From an uncultured Pelagibacteraceae bacterium (lineage in GTDB: Bacteria > Pseudomonadota > Alphaproteobacteria > Pelagibacterales > Pelagibacteraceae): a stretch of DNA of 64,000 bases. The DNA is taken from positions 35,430-99,429 of the forward strand of contig CACMAZ010000001.1 of assembly GCA_902611815.1 (NCBI GenBank), in the 5' to 3' direction. The notes below the pieces were generated by a model, which saw nothing but the letters and a program-made list of their open reading frames with translations, made no database searches and was not told the origin of the DNA. The translations under genes and the position numbers were made by a program. This document shows, in pieces, positions 10,423 to 19,648 of the stretch (the first letter of the stretch is position 1; each line of letters begins with the position of its first letter).

Positions 10423-11334
10423 TTAATCTAATGCAACAACTGCAGCAGCAATAGAAGCTAATCTGGCCGTTGCTTCATCCGATCTACTAGTTATGACCAC
10501 TGGTACTTTTCCTCCAATTACAACACCAGCTGCACAAGCTCCCATAAAATAAATCATCATTTTTACTAAAGCATTTCCACTTTCAACACTAGGTACTAAA
10601 AGAACATCAGCATCTCCTGCAACTACATTTTTAATCCCTTTAATTTCAGCAGATTTTTTTGAAATACAGTTATCAAAAGCCAAAGGACCAAATACATCCG
10701 CATCTAAACCTTCTTTTTTTGAAATTTCAGTAATTTCTTTTGCCTCCATTGAACTTTGAATACTATCTAAAACTTCTTCTGTTGCTGACAATACAGCAAC
10801 CTTTGGTCTGTTATTTCCAATTCTTTTTGAAAAATCTATAACGTTTTTTAATATATGCATTTTTGTTTTTACATTAGGTAAAACGTTTAAGGCACCATCA
10901 GTGATTATTAATGGCTTATCATCTTTTTCTAATGTCATATGCCAAACATGACTTAATCTGGTTTTGCCAAGAAGCTTGTACTCTCTTTTTAAAACTTCTT
11001 TCATCAATATATCAGTATGAATATGACCCTTTACTATAATCTTAACTTTGCCCTGCATTGCAAGTTTAGCAGCTACTGCTGCTGTATTGTTTTCTACAGG
11101 TTCATGAATTACCTCAAATCCTGAAATATCAAATTGAATTTCATTAGCACATTTTTGAATTTGATCTTTATCACCAATAAATATTGGTTTGATTAAATCC
11201 TCTTTAACAGCGTCCATTACAGATTGCATTGGAAGAGGTTTTCCAGCATTAACAATTGCAGCTGTTGCTCCTTTCTTTTTTAAAGACGCATCCAGTAAAT
11301 TGTTTGGACAAATTATTTGTTTATTAGAAAGCAT
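10423..11334 (-). CDS. Phosphate acetyl/butyryltransferase family protein
   Basis: KGHIHTDILMKEVL, TDGALNVLP, AGDADVLLVPSVESGNALVKMM motifs. Confidence 0.8.
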   Translation of the reverse strand: MLSNKQIICPNNLLDASLKKKGATAAIVNAGKPLPMQSVMDAVKEDLIKPIFIGDKDQIQKCANEIQFDISGFEVIHEPVENNTAAVAAKLAMQGKVKIIVKGHIHTDILMKEVLKREYKLLGKTRLSHVWHMTLEKDDKPLIITDGALNVLPNVKTKMHILKNVIDFSKRIGNNRPKVAVLSATEEVLDSIQSSMEAKEITEISKKEGLDADVFGPLAFDNCISKKSAEIKGIKNVVAGDADVLLVPSVESGNALVKMMIYFMGACAAGVVIGGKVPVVITSRSDEATARLASIAAAVVALD

Positions 11335-12334
11335 TAAGTTTTCTTAAATCTTCCATAATACTTTTTGGTATTGGAATATTCTTTTTCATATTTTTTTTAT
11401 ATCTTTTTTTTGTACCTTCACCAGGAAAATTTATTTCTTTAACTCCTTTAATTTTTGGTAATTTCTTTATAATTCTTATGTTCTCTTTAATTCTTTTTAT
11501 ATAATTGCTTCCAATAAAAATATTTGGTTTTACCGCCATAAATAAATGTCCAACATTTTGTGGTCCTTTAAAATCATCAAATGGGTCTCTCACTTTACCT
11601 CCATGATTTGCACCTGTCATAACTCCGCTTAATATATCTACCATCCAAGCTAAACCTGAACCTCTAAATCCTGCAATAGGTAGCTGCACACCTTTAAGAG
11701 CTTTGATCGGATCTGTAGTTGGCTTTCCATTTTCATCTAAAGCTACCCCTAAAGGAATTTTGTGACCTAATTTAGCCGCAACTCTTATTTTACCTCTGTT
11801 AATCATTGATACTGATGTGTCTAATATAAATGGAACTTTGCCGCCTGAGGGTGTTCCAAAACAAATTGGATTTGTTCCAAATAAAGCTTTCTTTGCCCCA
11901 TAAGGCGCGATGGCTGCTGGCGCATTAGTAAAACACCACACCATTAAATTTTTTTTAACAGCTTGTTCAACAAAATAACTAGACAAACCATAGTGACCAG
12001 AATTTTTCACACCAACCATTCCAATTCCAGTTTTTTTTGTGTTTTTTATCAGTGTCTTAATAGCAATATCAGCTGCGACAAACCCAATAGAATCATTTGC
12101 ATCTATATGTGAGATAGATTGTGATATTTTTTTGATTTTTATTTTCGGTTTTGGATTAATAACTCTCTTTTTAATTCGATCACAATACATCTTCATTCGA
12201 GATAAACCATGACCATATGCACCAACTAATTCAGCATTAATCAATGCTTTTGAACAAATTTTTGAATGTTGAATGCTCAAACCGTATTTTGTAAATATCT
12301 TTTCTAATAGCTTATTTATTTTATTATAATGCAA
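11324..12334 (-). CDS. Malate/L-lactate/sulfolactate dehydrogenase (LDH2/ComC-SlcC) family
   Basis: GMVGVKNSGHYGLSSYFVEQA, APYGAKKALFGTNPICFGTPS, GSGLAWMVDILSGVMTGA. Confidence 0.82.
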   Translation of the reverse strand: MHYNKINKLLEKIFTKYGLSIQHSKICSKALINAELVGAYGHGLSRMKMYCDRIKKRVINPKPKIKIKKISQSISHIDANDSIGFVAADIAIKTLIKNTKKTGIGMVGVKNSGHYGLSSYFVEQAVKKNLMVWCFTNAPAAIAPYGAKKALFGTNPICFGTPSGGKVPFILDTSVSMINRGKIRVAAKLGHKIPLGVALDENGKPTTDPIKALKGVQLPIAGFRGSGLAWMVDILSGVMTGANHGGKVRDPFDDFKGPQNVGHLFMAVKPNIFIGSNYIKRIKENIRIIKKLPKIKGVKEINFPGEGTKKRYKKNMKKNIPIPKSIMEDLRKLNAF

Positions 12335-12373
12335 ATTAACCTTTCAGTATAATTTTGTAATTTAAGATTTTTT

Positions 12374-13603
12374 TCACAATACATTAATTAGTTTTATTTT
12401 TTTATAATATTCCTTAATAATTATAACAATTATTGATGTTATAAATGCAACTACAAGAAAGTCTAATATACCTTTTATTAAACTTACTAATAAGAAGGGA
12501 AATGAATAGAATCTAACATAATTTACATGATAGAAACTATCGGAAATATTAAAATATCCATAAACAAATTGAAAAATAAATTTCACTACGAACAGTAATA
12601 ACAAAATCTTTATATAAGAAATCTTTTTATTAAAAAATAAATCATTTATGAAAGGCAACATAAGTATAAAAAAAGCTTCTCTATATAAATAATTTGAAAA
12701 AAAAATATAACACAAAACGATAGTTAAACCAGAAACAAAAAATAATTTTAGTTTATTTGATTCTAGATCTAAAAATTCTGTAATATTTTCACGATTTAAA
12801 TAAAAAATTATTTTTTTAATTAAAAAGTAAAAGAAACCTAAAATAATAGGTAAGGAAATTATATAATTTATATCTAGAGCATACTTTAAAATTTTTGAAA
12901 AACTTTTAATAGAGAATAAAAAATGCAATCCTGCTTTTCCACCTGTGGAAGTTAATACATAAAAATATTCATCTAAATTTAAAAGAATATATGTCAATGA
13001 TGTAAGTGATATGAATAAAAAAATACAAATTAAATTTTTTTTAGACCTTTTTAAGTTTTCAATAAAAATATTAATTCCAAAAATAAAAGGGTAAATTTTC
13101 GTTAATCCTAAGAAAATAATTGTAATCCAGTTTAAAAGAAAAAATCTATTATAAATAATAAATACTAATAATAAAAATATAAATACATCAAAATTCATTC
13201 TTTCCAGTAATAAAAAAACAGCTGGATTGTAAATAAATATAAAGAGAATAGATGACTGAATTAAATTCTTTGGATTATTAACAAGTATACTTGAAACAAT
13301 AAATATAAGATAAGTAATATAAGGTAAAAATTTAATATAAAAAATCTCTAGCTTTTCATTAAATGGAATTAAGAAAAGAGTTGGGCCATAATTTGTCTTT
13401 ACAAAATTACATGAATTGTCTTCAAAAACTTTAAAACCTTCGTAATTACATTTAAGCCAGAGAATATTTAATTTAAGATCACCAAAAATTGTTTGGGCTT
13501 TAAATATATTCCACATATTCGAATATAAAAAAAAATAATATAATGGAATTAATAATAACGATAAAAAAATACTATACTTAAAATTTTTTAAATATAATTG
13601 CAT
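12374..13603 (-). CDS. Polytopic membrane protein, GT87/DUF2029-like glycosyltransferase candidate
   Basis: Many TM segments; ERMNFDVFIFLLL and GLTKIYPFIFG motifs; next to GT2 gene. Confidence 0.5.
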   Translation of the reverse strand: MQLYLKNFKYSIFLSLLLIPLYYFFLYSNMWNIFKAQTIFGDLKLNILWLKCNYEGFKVFEDNSCNFVKTNYGPTLFLIPFNEKLEIFYIKFLPYITYLIFIVSSILVNNPKNLIQSSILFIFIYNPAVFLLLERMNFDVFIFLLLVFIIYNRFFLLNWITIIFLGLTKIYPFIFGINIFIENLKRSKKNLICIFLFISLTSLTYILLNLDEYFYVLTSTGGKAGLHFLFSIKSFSKILKYALDINYIISLPIILGFFYFLIKKIIFYLNRENITEFLDLESNKLKLFFVSGLTIVLCYIFFSNYLYREAFFILMLPFINDLFFNKKISYIKILLLLFVVKFIFQFVYGYFNISDSFYHVNYVRFYSFPFLLVSLIKGILDFLVVAFITSIIVIIIKEYYKKIKLINVL

Positions 13604-13615
13604 TAATCAAAGTAA

Positions 13616-14542
13616 TTAATCTTCTGTAATTTCTGATATTATTGCGTTAGGTCTTTTTTTAATTTCTAAAAAAATTCTTCCTAAGTATTCACCAAAAATT
13701 GCTAAAATAAAAAATAAGATTGAATTGAAAAATAATATTGTCATTATCAAGCTTGTCCATCCCTGAACTGTTTGACCATCAAAATAACTTTTTAAAGTAT
13801 AAACCACCAATAATAGCAGAATTACTAAAGAAATTATGCAAATGTAATAAGATATTTTAAGAGGAAAATTTGAAAAACTTAACATTCCATCCAAAGTTAA
13901 GTTTAACATTTTTTTTAAATTATAACTTGACTCTCCTCTTCTTCTCTCATCTCTTGCATATTCAATTGGTATTTGTTTAAACCCAGTCCATGGAACAAGA
14001 CCTCTAATAAACGGATCAGCCTCATTTAACCTAAGCAAGTTTTTAACTATTTTTTCATCTATAAGTCTAAAATCTCCAGCATCAAAAGGTATTTTAGTAT
14101 ATGAAAGTTTATTAAAAACCCTATAAAAAATTGATGCAGTTATCTTTTTAAAAAAGGTATCTTTTCTAGAAATTCTTTTTCCATAAACACAATTTGCTTT
14201 TTCATTAATTAATTTGTTCTTCATTTCTTCAAGGAGTTCGGGAGGATCTTGCAAATCAGCATCAATAATCAAAGTTAAATCACTTTTACAATATTTTAAT
14301 CCTGTCATAACAGCATTTTGATGACCAAAATTTCTGGATAGCCTGATCCCTAAAATTTTATTTTTAAATTTTTTGGATAATAAATTAATTTCCTGCCAAC
14401 TATTATCTGTTGATCCATCATCAATAAAAATTATTTTGTATAAATCTATATCAATTTTATCAAATATTTTTAAAAACCTGTTTGAAATTTCCGCTATATT
14501 TTTTTCTTCATTATGACAAGGTATTACTATTGAAATATTCAT
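13616..14542 (-). CDS. Family 2 glycosyltransferase, polyprenyl-phosphate type (DPM1/GtrB-like)
   Basis: VIPCHNEEKNI, DADLQDPPELL, two C-terminal TM helices. Confidence 0.85.
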   Translation of the reverse strand: MNISIVIPCHNEEKNIAEISNRFLKIFDKIDIDLYKIIFIDDGSTDNSWQEINLLSKKFKNKILGIRLSRNFGHQNAVMTGLKYCKSDLTLIIDADLQDPPELLEEMKNKLINEKANCVYGKRISRKDTFFKKITASIFYRVFNKLSYTKIPFDAGDFRLIDEKIVKNLLRLNEADPFIRGLVPWTGFKQIPIEYARDERRRGESSYNLKKMLNLTLDGMLSFSNFPLKISYYICIISLVILLLLVVYTLKSYFDGQTVQGWTSLIMTILFFNSILFFILAIFGEYLGRIFLEIKKRPNAIISEITED

Positions 14543-14673
14543 ATTAACTTTGCTTTAAACATTTTTTAAGTATCTTTTGTTAAGATTGCAATCCTTATAT
14601 ACTCGCTTTCCAATATTTAAGTATTTTTTAGTGGGAAATTTGAATGAAGATTTTTTTTTCATTGAATAAGTCA

Positions 14674-15735
14674 TTACTTTTTTTCCATCAACCATAAACC
14701 TTCATTACTAAGAAAATAAATTTTACCATTTTCAGGATGAAGTTGTATGTCCCTAATTCTTCCGATTTTTCTTTTAAATATGACTTCTTCTTTGACATTA
14801 TCTAAGTTGGAAAAATCAAGTTTTCTTAGCGACATGTCTTTTAGAGAAGTAATTAGAGCATGACCATTCCACTCTTTAAATTCTTCACCTTTATATATTG
14901 TTATTGCACTTGTTGCAATTGAAGGCACCCAGTATTTGATTGCTTTTGTATAGCCAGGTAACCACTTTGGTCCAATCTTAGTTCCACTGTAATTTGTTCC
15001 ACCCCAACCAAGAACTTTCCAACCATAGTTTTCTCCTTTTTTAATTTCACCAAACCAATCACCACCTCTTGCTCCATGGTTACTTGCATAAATTTTTTGA
15101 TCAAAAGGGTTTAATGTTAAACCTTGTGGGTTTCTAACACCTATTTGAAAAATTTCAGGTAGCCAATCTTTTTTATCAATAAATTTTGGATTATCTTTTG
15201 GAATACTTCCATCGGTATTAATTCTAATTATACTTCCAGGATGTTTTGTTGGATCTTGAGCTATCATTCCTTCGCCTCTTTCACCAACCGATGCAAAAAG
15301 ATAATTGTCTTTGATAGCCAATCTTGACCCGAAGTGATATCCAGAATTTATTGGTGGAAATGCAACAAATATATTTTTAAAATCTATTTGATTTTTATTG
15401 AAATTACCCCTTGCAACGGAAGTTGTTGTTTTTGATTTTCCATGATCTTCAGAATAACTTACCCAAACTACTCCATCTTTATATAAGATATCTAGCAAAC
15501 CACCTTGACCATCTTCTAACACTTTTAAGTTATGTTTAACTTCAGTTATAGAACCAGTTTCGATATTAATTAATTTTAAATTACCAGATACTTCAGTTAA
15601 AAGTATTTCATTATTAGATACAAATGTGGATCCCCAAGGACTTCTAAAATCAGCAATCTTTTTAAAATTTAATTCTGCTGCTTCAGATGAAACTGAGAAT
15701 AGAAATATAAAAAATATTATCCTTTTCCACGCCAT
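14674..15735 (-). CDS. PQQ-dependent sugar dehydrogenase (glucose/sorbosone dehydrogenase family)
   Basis: Signal peptide; GQGGLLDI, GVRNPQGLTLNP, NHGARGGDWF motifs; start overlaps tauC-like end by 19 nt. Confidence 0.8.
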   Translation of the reverse strand: MAWKRIIFFIFLFSVSSEAAELNFKKIADFRSPWGSTFVSNNEILLTEVSGNLKLINIETGSITEVKHNLKVLEDGQGGLLDILYKDGVVWVSYSEDHGKSKTTTSVARGNFNKNQIDFKNIFVAFPPINSGYHFGSRLAIKDNYLFASVGERGEGMIAQDPTKHPGSIIRINTDGSIPKDNPKFIDKKDWLPEIFQIGVRNPQGLTLNPFDQKIYASNHGARGGDWFGEIKKGENYGWKVLGWGGTNYSGTKIGPKWLPGYTKAIKYWVPSIATSAITIYKGEEFKEWNGHALITSLKDMSLRKLDFSNLDNVKEEVIFKRKIGRIRDIQLHPENGKIYFLSNEGLWLMEKK

Positions 15736-17642
15736 GGTATTGTTTTATCTATTATTTTTCTCAATGTAACATCGAATAATAGTCCCAGCATACCCATAAT
15801 AAATATGGTTATCCAAATAACTTCATATTGAAAATATTTTTTTGCAACATTTTCTACAAATCCTATACCAGTAGTTCCTGCTAAGAACTCTGCTGCAACC
15901 AATGTTCCCCAACACATTCCAACTGCAACTCTAATTCCTGTTAAAATTTCAGGTAAGGAGTTTGGAAATATTACATACCTCAATATTTGTTTCTTTGATG
16001 CTCCAAGCGAGTGAGCAGCATGAATTTTTGATAATTGAGTTCCAGATGCACCAGCTCTTGCAGAAATAATCATAATAGATAGCGAAACCATAAATAATAA
16101 AAATACTTTTCCAGTATTATCTATTCCAAGAACTGAAATAATAAGTGGAGCCCATGCTAAAGGTGGTACTGGTCTATAAAGCTCAATCAATGGATCAAAG
16201 AAACCTTTTGCAAACCGATTTAATCCCATAAATAAACCTAAAGGAACACCAATTAAAATTCCAAAGACTAAACCTAAAAATACTCTTAAAAAAGAGTCCC
16301 AGATATGTCCATAAGGCACTGGAATTTTGAACAATTTAAAGTCACCTGTAACAACTTTTAAAACTTTCCCTTTAAAGTTTTGTTTAACAACACCATCAGA
16401 TGAATGAACTGGGTATTCTCCTGGCAAAATATCTGCAATCCAGTCAGGTAAAATAAACCCAACTATTTTACTAACATCCATCATATCAATCCAAAGTAAT
16501 GGAATATTTTTGTAACCAACACTTGGTTTTGACATTAAGATAAACTTATTTAACGTATCAGATGGTTTTGGTAACCATCTACCAGATCCTTGCTCAGAAC
16601 AACTTGTTCCGCTTGAAACAATTGTTCCAGCAGGGAATAAAAATATATCAACAAATCTTAAACCACCTTGTTCTGCTTTTTGGAGATTATCAAATTCAAC
16701 AATTGCATTTTGCATTTCATTAAGAGCGCTTGGTGGATAAATACTTGCAAATTCTATTCTTCTTGCAATTTTAACAATATCTTTTGCATAGTTAGATGCT
16801 ATTTCTTCTGCATCACTTAAATCTTTTCTGTACGCTTTTATATCTTCTTTAAGTTGTTTAATTGAATTTTTAAATTGTGGATTATGATTTCTTAATTTAA
16901 AGAATTTATCATTAATAATTGTAAGCTCTTCTGCGGCAGCTTGGAATTTTAAACCTCTATCAGTTGCAGCAATTAAAGGGACTTCAATAGTATTTTCTAT
17001 AGATCCAGTTCCTGCTTGCACCTTTATAATACCCCAATCACCTTGTTCAGAAACTGCAATTTGTCTTGCACTTTTTTCATCAGGAGTTTCAAATGGATAA
17101 TCTTTCTTTTTAAAGTTTGAACTTAAAATCCTTAACTCATCAGTCATTTCTTTAATTTTTATCTTAGTATCCATCTCCATTAAATTTTCATTTGTAAGTA
17201 ATGGAATTAACTGAGATGTTTTATTTACAAATCCAACTAATGTAGTTTTTTGCTGTGAGTTTAATTGTTGTGAACCTTGTATTTCATTACTTATTTTACT
17301 TAAATTTTTATTTTCAATTTTTATAATAGAAGTACTTTTGAATTCTCTTTCCTCAATTGGGAATTGATATTTTAGTCCAAGTAAAGACTCATTAACTTTA
17401 GCAACCTGGCATAATTCATTTGCAGATTTTGGATAAAATCCTTTAGCGATATCCCACGAATAATAAAGCCAAACAAGTAGGATTGCACTACTTCCAACAA
17501 TAATCCAGTGAGTACCACCTTTAGCTCTTTCAGGATTACCAAAAACAGCATCAACTTTTTCTGTTTTAATTAATCTTCTCCCATAAAGAATACATCCAAC
17601 AATGGATACAAGAATTAAGATTGTTATAAATTGAGTAAACAT
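15717..17642 (-). CDS. tauC: TauC-type ABC transporter permease with long N-terminal extension
   Basis: C-terminal binding-protein-dependent permease domain (HSLGASKKQILRYVIFPNSLPEI); about 400 aa extra N-terminal region. Confidence 0.82.
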   Translation of the reverse strand: MFTQFITILILVSIVGCILYGRRLIKTEKVDAVFGNPERAKGGTHWIIVGSSAILLVWLYYSWDIAKGFYPKSANELCQVAKVNESLLGLKYQFPIEEREFKSTSIIKIENKNLSKISNEIQGSQQLNSQQKTTLVGFVNKTSQLIPLLTNENLMEMDTKIKIKEMTDELRILSSNFKKKDYPFETPDEKSARQIAVSEQGDWGIIKVQAGTGSIENTIEVPLIAATDRGLKFQAAAEELTIINDKFFKLRNHNPQFKNSIKQLKEDIKAYRKDLSDAEEIASNYAKDIVKIARRIEFASIYPPSALNEMQNAIVEFDNLQKAEQGGLRFVDIFLFPAGTIVSSGTSCSEQGSGRWLPKPSDTLNKFILMSKPSVGYKNIPLLWIDMMDVSKIVGFILPDWIADILPGEYPVHSSDGVVKQNFKGKVLKVVTGDFKLFKIPVPYGHIWDSFLRVFLGLVFGILIGVPLGLFMGLNRFAKGFFDPLIELYRPVPPLAWAPLIISVLGIDNTGKVFLLFMVSLSIMIISARAGASGTQLSKIHAAHSLGASKKQILRYVIFPNSLPEILTGIRVAVGMCWGTLVAAEFLAGTTGIGFVENVAKKYFQYEVIWITIFIMGMLGLLFDVTLRKIIDKTIPWRGKG

Positions 17643-18439
17643 TAATTATCTTTCCCCATTATTTCTTCTTCCATATTCCAAATCATAGATAGAATTTCTT
17701 CTCTTTTAGACGAAAACTCTTTATTTTTTTTAATTTCTCTTAAATCATCTTTTAATCCCATTTCTGCAAATGGAAGTTTATACTCTTTGTGTATTCGACC
17801 TGGTCTTGGTGCCATGACATATAATCTTTCTCCAAGCAACAAAGCTTCTTCAACTGAGTGAGTAATTAGTATTATTGTCTTACCTGTTTCTTTCCAAATT
17901 TTTAAAACTAATGACTGCATTTTTTCTCTTGTTAATGCATCTAATGCACCTAGAGGTTCATCCATTAAAATTAAATCTGGATCATTAATTAAACATCTTG
18001 CAAGGGCAACCCTTTGCTGCATACCACCAGATAATTGATAAGTAGGTGTGTTGCCAAATCCTTTAAGACCAACTATTTCTAACCACTCATCAACTTTTTT
18101 TTGAGTTTCTTCTGGATCTTTCTTTTTCATTCTAAGACCAAAGTTTACATTTTCAGAAACTGTTAACCATTCAAACAAAGCACCTTGTTGGAAAACCATT
18201 CCTCTATCAACTCCAGGTCCATTAATTTCATTATTACCCAATGTAATTGTTCCAGAAGTTGGTCTAATAAAACCAGCTGCAATATTTAGTAATGTTGTTT
18301 TTCCACAACCTGATGGACCTAATACAGTTAAAAGCTCACCTTTTTTAATTGTAAAATTTAAATCTTTTAAAGCATGAACGGTCTCTCCCTTAGGAGATTT
18401 AAAAATCATGTTTAAATTTTGTGAAACTAAATCACTCAT
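17642..18439 (-). CDS. tauB: TauB/NitT-type ABC transporter ATPase
   Basis: Walker A GPSGCGKTT, signature LSGGMQQR, Walker B LILMDEP. Confidence 0.9.
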   Translation of the reverse strand: MSDLVSQNLNMIFKSPKGETVHALKDLNFTIKKGELLTVLGPSGCGKTTLLNIAAGFIRPTSGTITLGNNEINGPGVDRGMVFQQGALFEWLTVSENVNFGLRMKKKDPEETQKKVDEWLEIVGLKGFGNTPTYQLSGGMQQRVALARCLINDPDLILMDEPLGALDALTREKMQSLVLKIWKETGKTIILITHSVEEALLLGERLYVMAPRPGRIHKEYKLPFAEMGLKDDLREIKKNKEFSSKREEILSMIWNMEEEIMGKDN

Positions 18440-18466
18440 AAGATGACTTTATATTAAAATTCTCAT

Positions 18467-18505
18467 AAAAAAAATAGGCACCAATTAGAAAATTGGCGCC
18501 TATTT
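18467..18505 (-). terminator. Hairpin plus U-run between tauA-like and tauB-like genes
   Basis: Minus strand AATAGGCGCCAATT-TTCT-AATTGGTGCCTATT followed by an 8-nt U run (A18467-18474 on +). Confidence 0.8.
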
Positions 18506-18525
18506 AATTTTAATAAACCTTTAGA

Positions 18526-19467
18526 TTATAAAGGTAAGAAACTAGTGTCTACGTTTCCTCTTGGTGTTCCCATTCCTTTTAAGAATGCATCAAGATTTCC
18601 TTTAGTCATAGACTGTTTAGTCTCTTCAGGTGTTAAAAATTTGAAACCACTTAAAGTTTCTTTCATATCAGCAACTTTCATTTCTGAAGCTTTTGACATA
18701 GCGTTCATATCGCTTTTGCCGTTTCTGTATCTTTCGTTTGCTTCGTGAGTTACTTCAATAAAAGTTCTTAGCATACCTGGGTTTTCCTTCATAAACTTCG
18801 TAGTTACTGAAGTAATATCTATTCCAAGAATACCAGCATCTCTTGCTTCTTGAACTGTAAGTAATCTAGTACCAACTGCAGTTGCAGCTTTGATTGAATT
18901 ACCACCAAATAAACATGCCATTACAACATCACCGCTTACTAATGCAGCAGCTCCTTCCTCAGGGTCCATTTGAATGATATCCATTTTTTTTCTGTCAGCT
19001 CCAACAACTTTCATACTTTCATCAAAAACGTATTCAGCCATTGTTCCTAGTGGTACAGCAACTTTTTTACCCTCAAGTTCTGTAGCATTAGCTTTTGTAA
19101 TACCAGATGCATTTGAAGTTACGCAAGTTGTTCCACCCATTCCATATTCCATAGCAATATCAACAAGCTTAATTGGCGCTTTTGATTTAACTGCGTTAAT
19201 GAAAGGTACTAAACCTTGTGAATAAGAAATATCAATATCTCCAGCTAACATTGCATCAGTCATCGCTCCACCGTTCGTGAAGTTTGTCCACTTAACTGGT
19301 ACACCTAATGCTTTTGCAAAGTTTTTTTTCATCATGTCCTCTAAATTCGGACTTGGCCATTCTAAGAAGTAAGCAACTCTAACTTCTTTTGCAGCTGAAT
19401 TAGCAACTGAAATAGTAAGGTTAAGAGCTAAAATAGTTCCAAGAATAAAACTTAGTATTTTTTTCAT
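18526..19467 (-). CDS. tauA: TauA-type periplasmic substrate-binding protein
   Basis: Signal peptide; NitT/TauT SBP pattern; VAYFLEWPSPN; upstream of ATPase and permease. Confidence 0.83.
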   Translation of the reverse strand: MKKILSFILGTILALNLTISVANSAAKEVRVAYFLEWPSPNLEDMMKKNFAKALGVPVKWTNFTNGGAMTDAMLAGDIDISYSQGLVPFINAVKSKAPIKLVDIAMEYGMGGTTCVTSNASGITKANATELEGKKVAVPLGTMAEYVFDESMKVVGADRKKMDIIQMDPEEGAAALVSGDVVMACLFGGNSIKAATAVGTRLLTVQEARDAGILGIDITSVTTKFMKENPGMLRTFIEVTHEANERYRNGKSDMNAMSKASEMKVADMKETLSGFKFLTPEETKQSMTKGNLDAFLKGMGTPRGNVDTSFLPL

Positions 19468-19559
19468 TTATTCCTCTCCTTATTTAAATTTATAAAGAGT
19501 ATTAAAGTTGAAAAAGAGACCAAAGTAAACGATCTTATTGTATGGTTTGGGGCGACACA

Positions 19560-19588
19560 ATTATCTATTCAATTTTAAGTTGTATCAA
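19560..19588 (-). promoter_or_regulatory. Candidate sigma70-type promoter for tauA-like gene
   Basis: Minus strand TTGATA - 17 nt - GATAAT in the divergent tauA/aminotransferase intergenic region. Confidence 0.5.
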
Positions 19589-19648
19589 ACTATTATAATT
19601 TTATAGTTAAATTAAATGATTTAGTCTAAAGATTAAGAATATAAAAAA

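Noticed and set aside
14901-15104. Minus-strand 67 aa ORF inside the PQQ sugar dehydrogenase gene
   Set aside because: Alternative-frame ORF within a confident CDS; low-complexity peptide with no recognisable motif.
19468-19648. Possible riboswitch in the tauA/aminotransferase intergenic region
   Set aside because: Only short complementary segments (e.g. AAAC...GTTT) found; no recognised aptamer core; a simple promoter explains the region.
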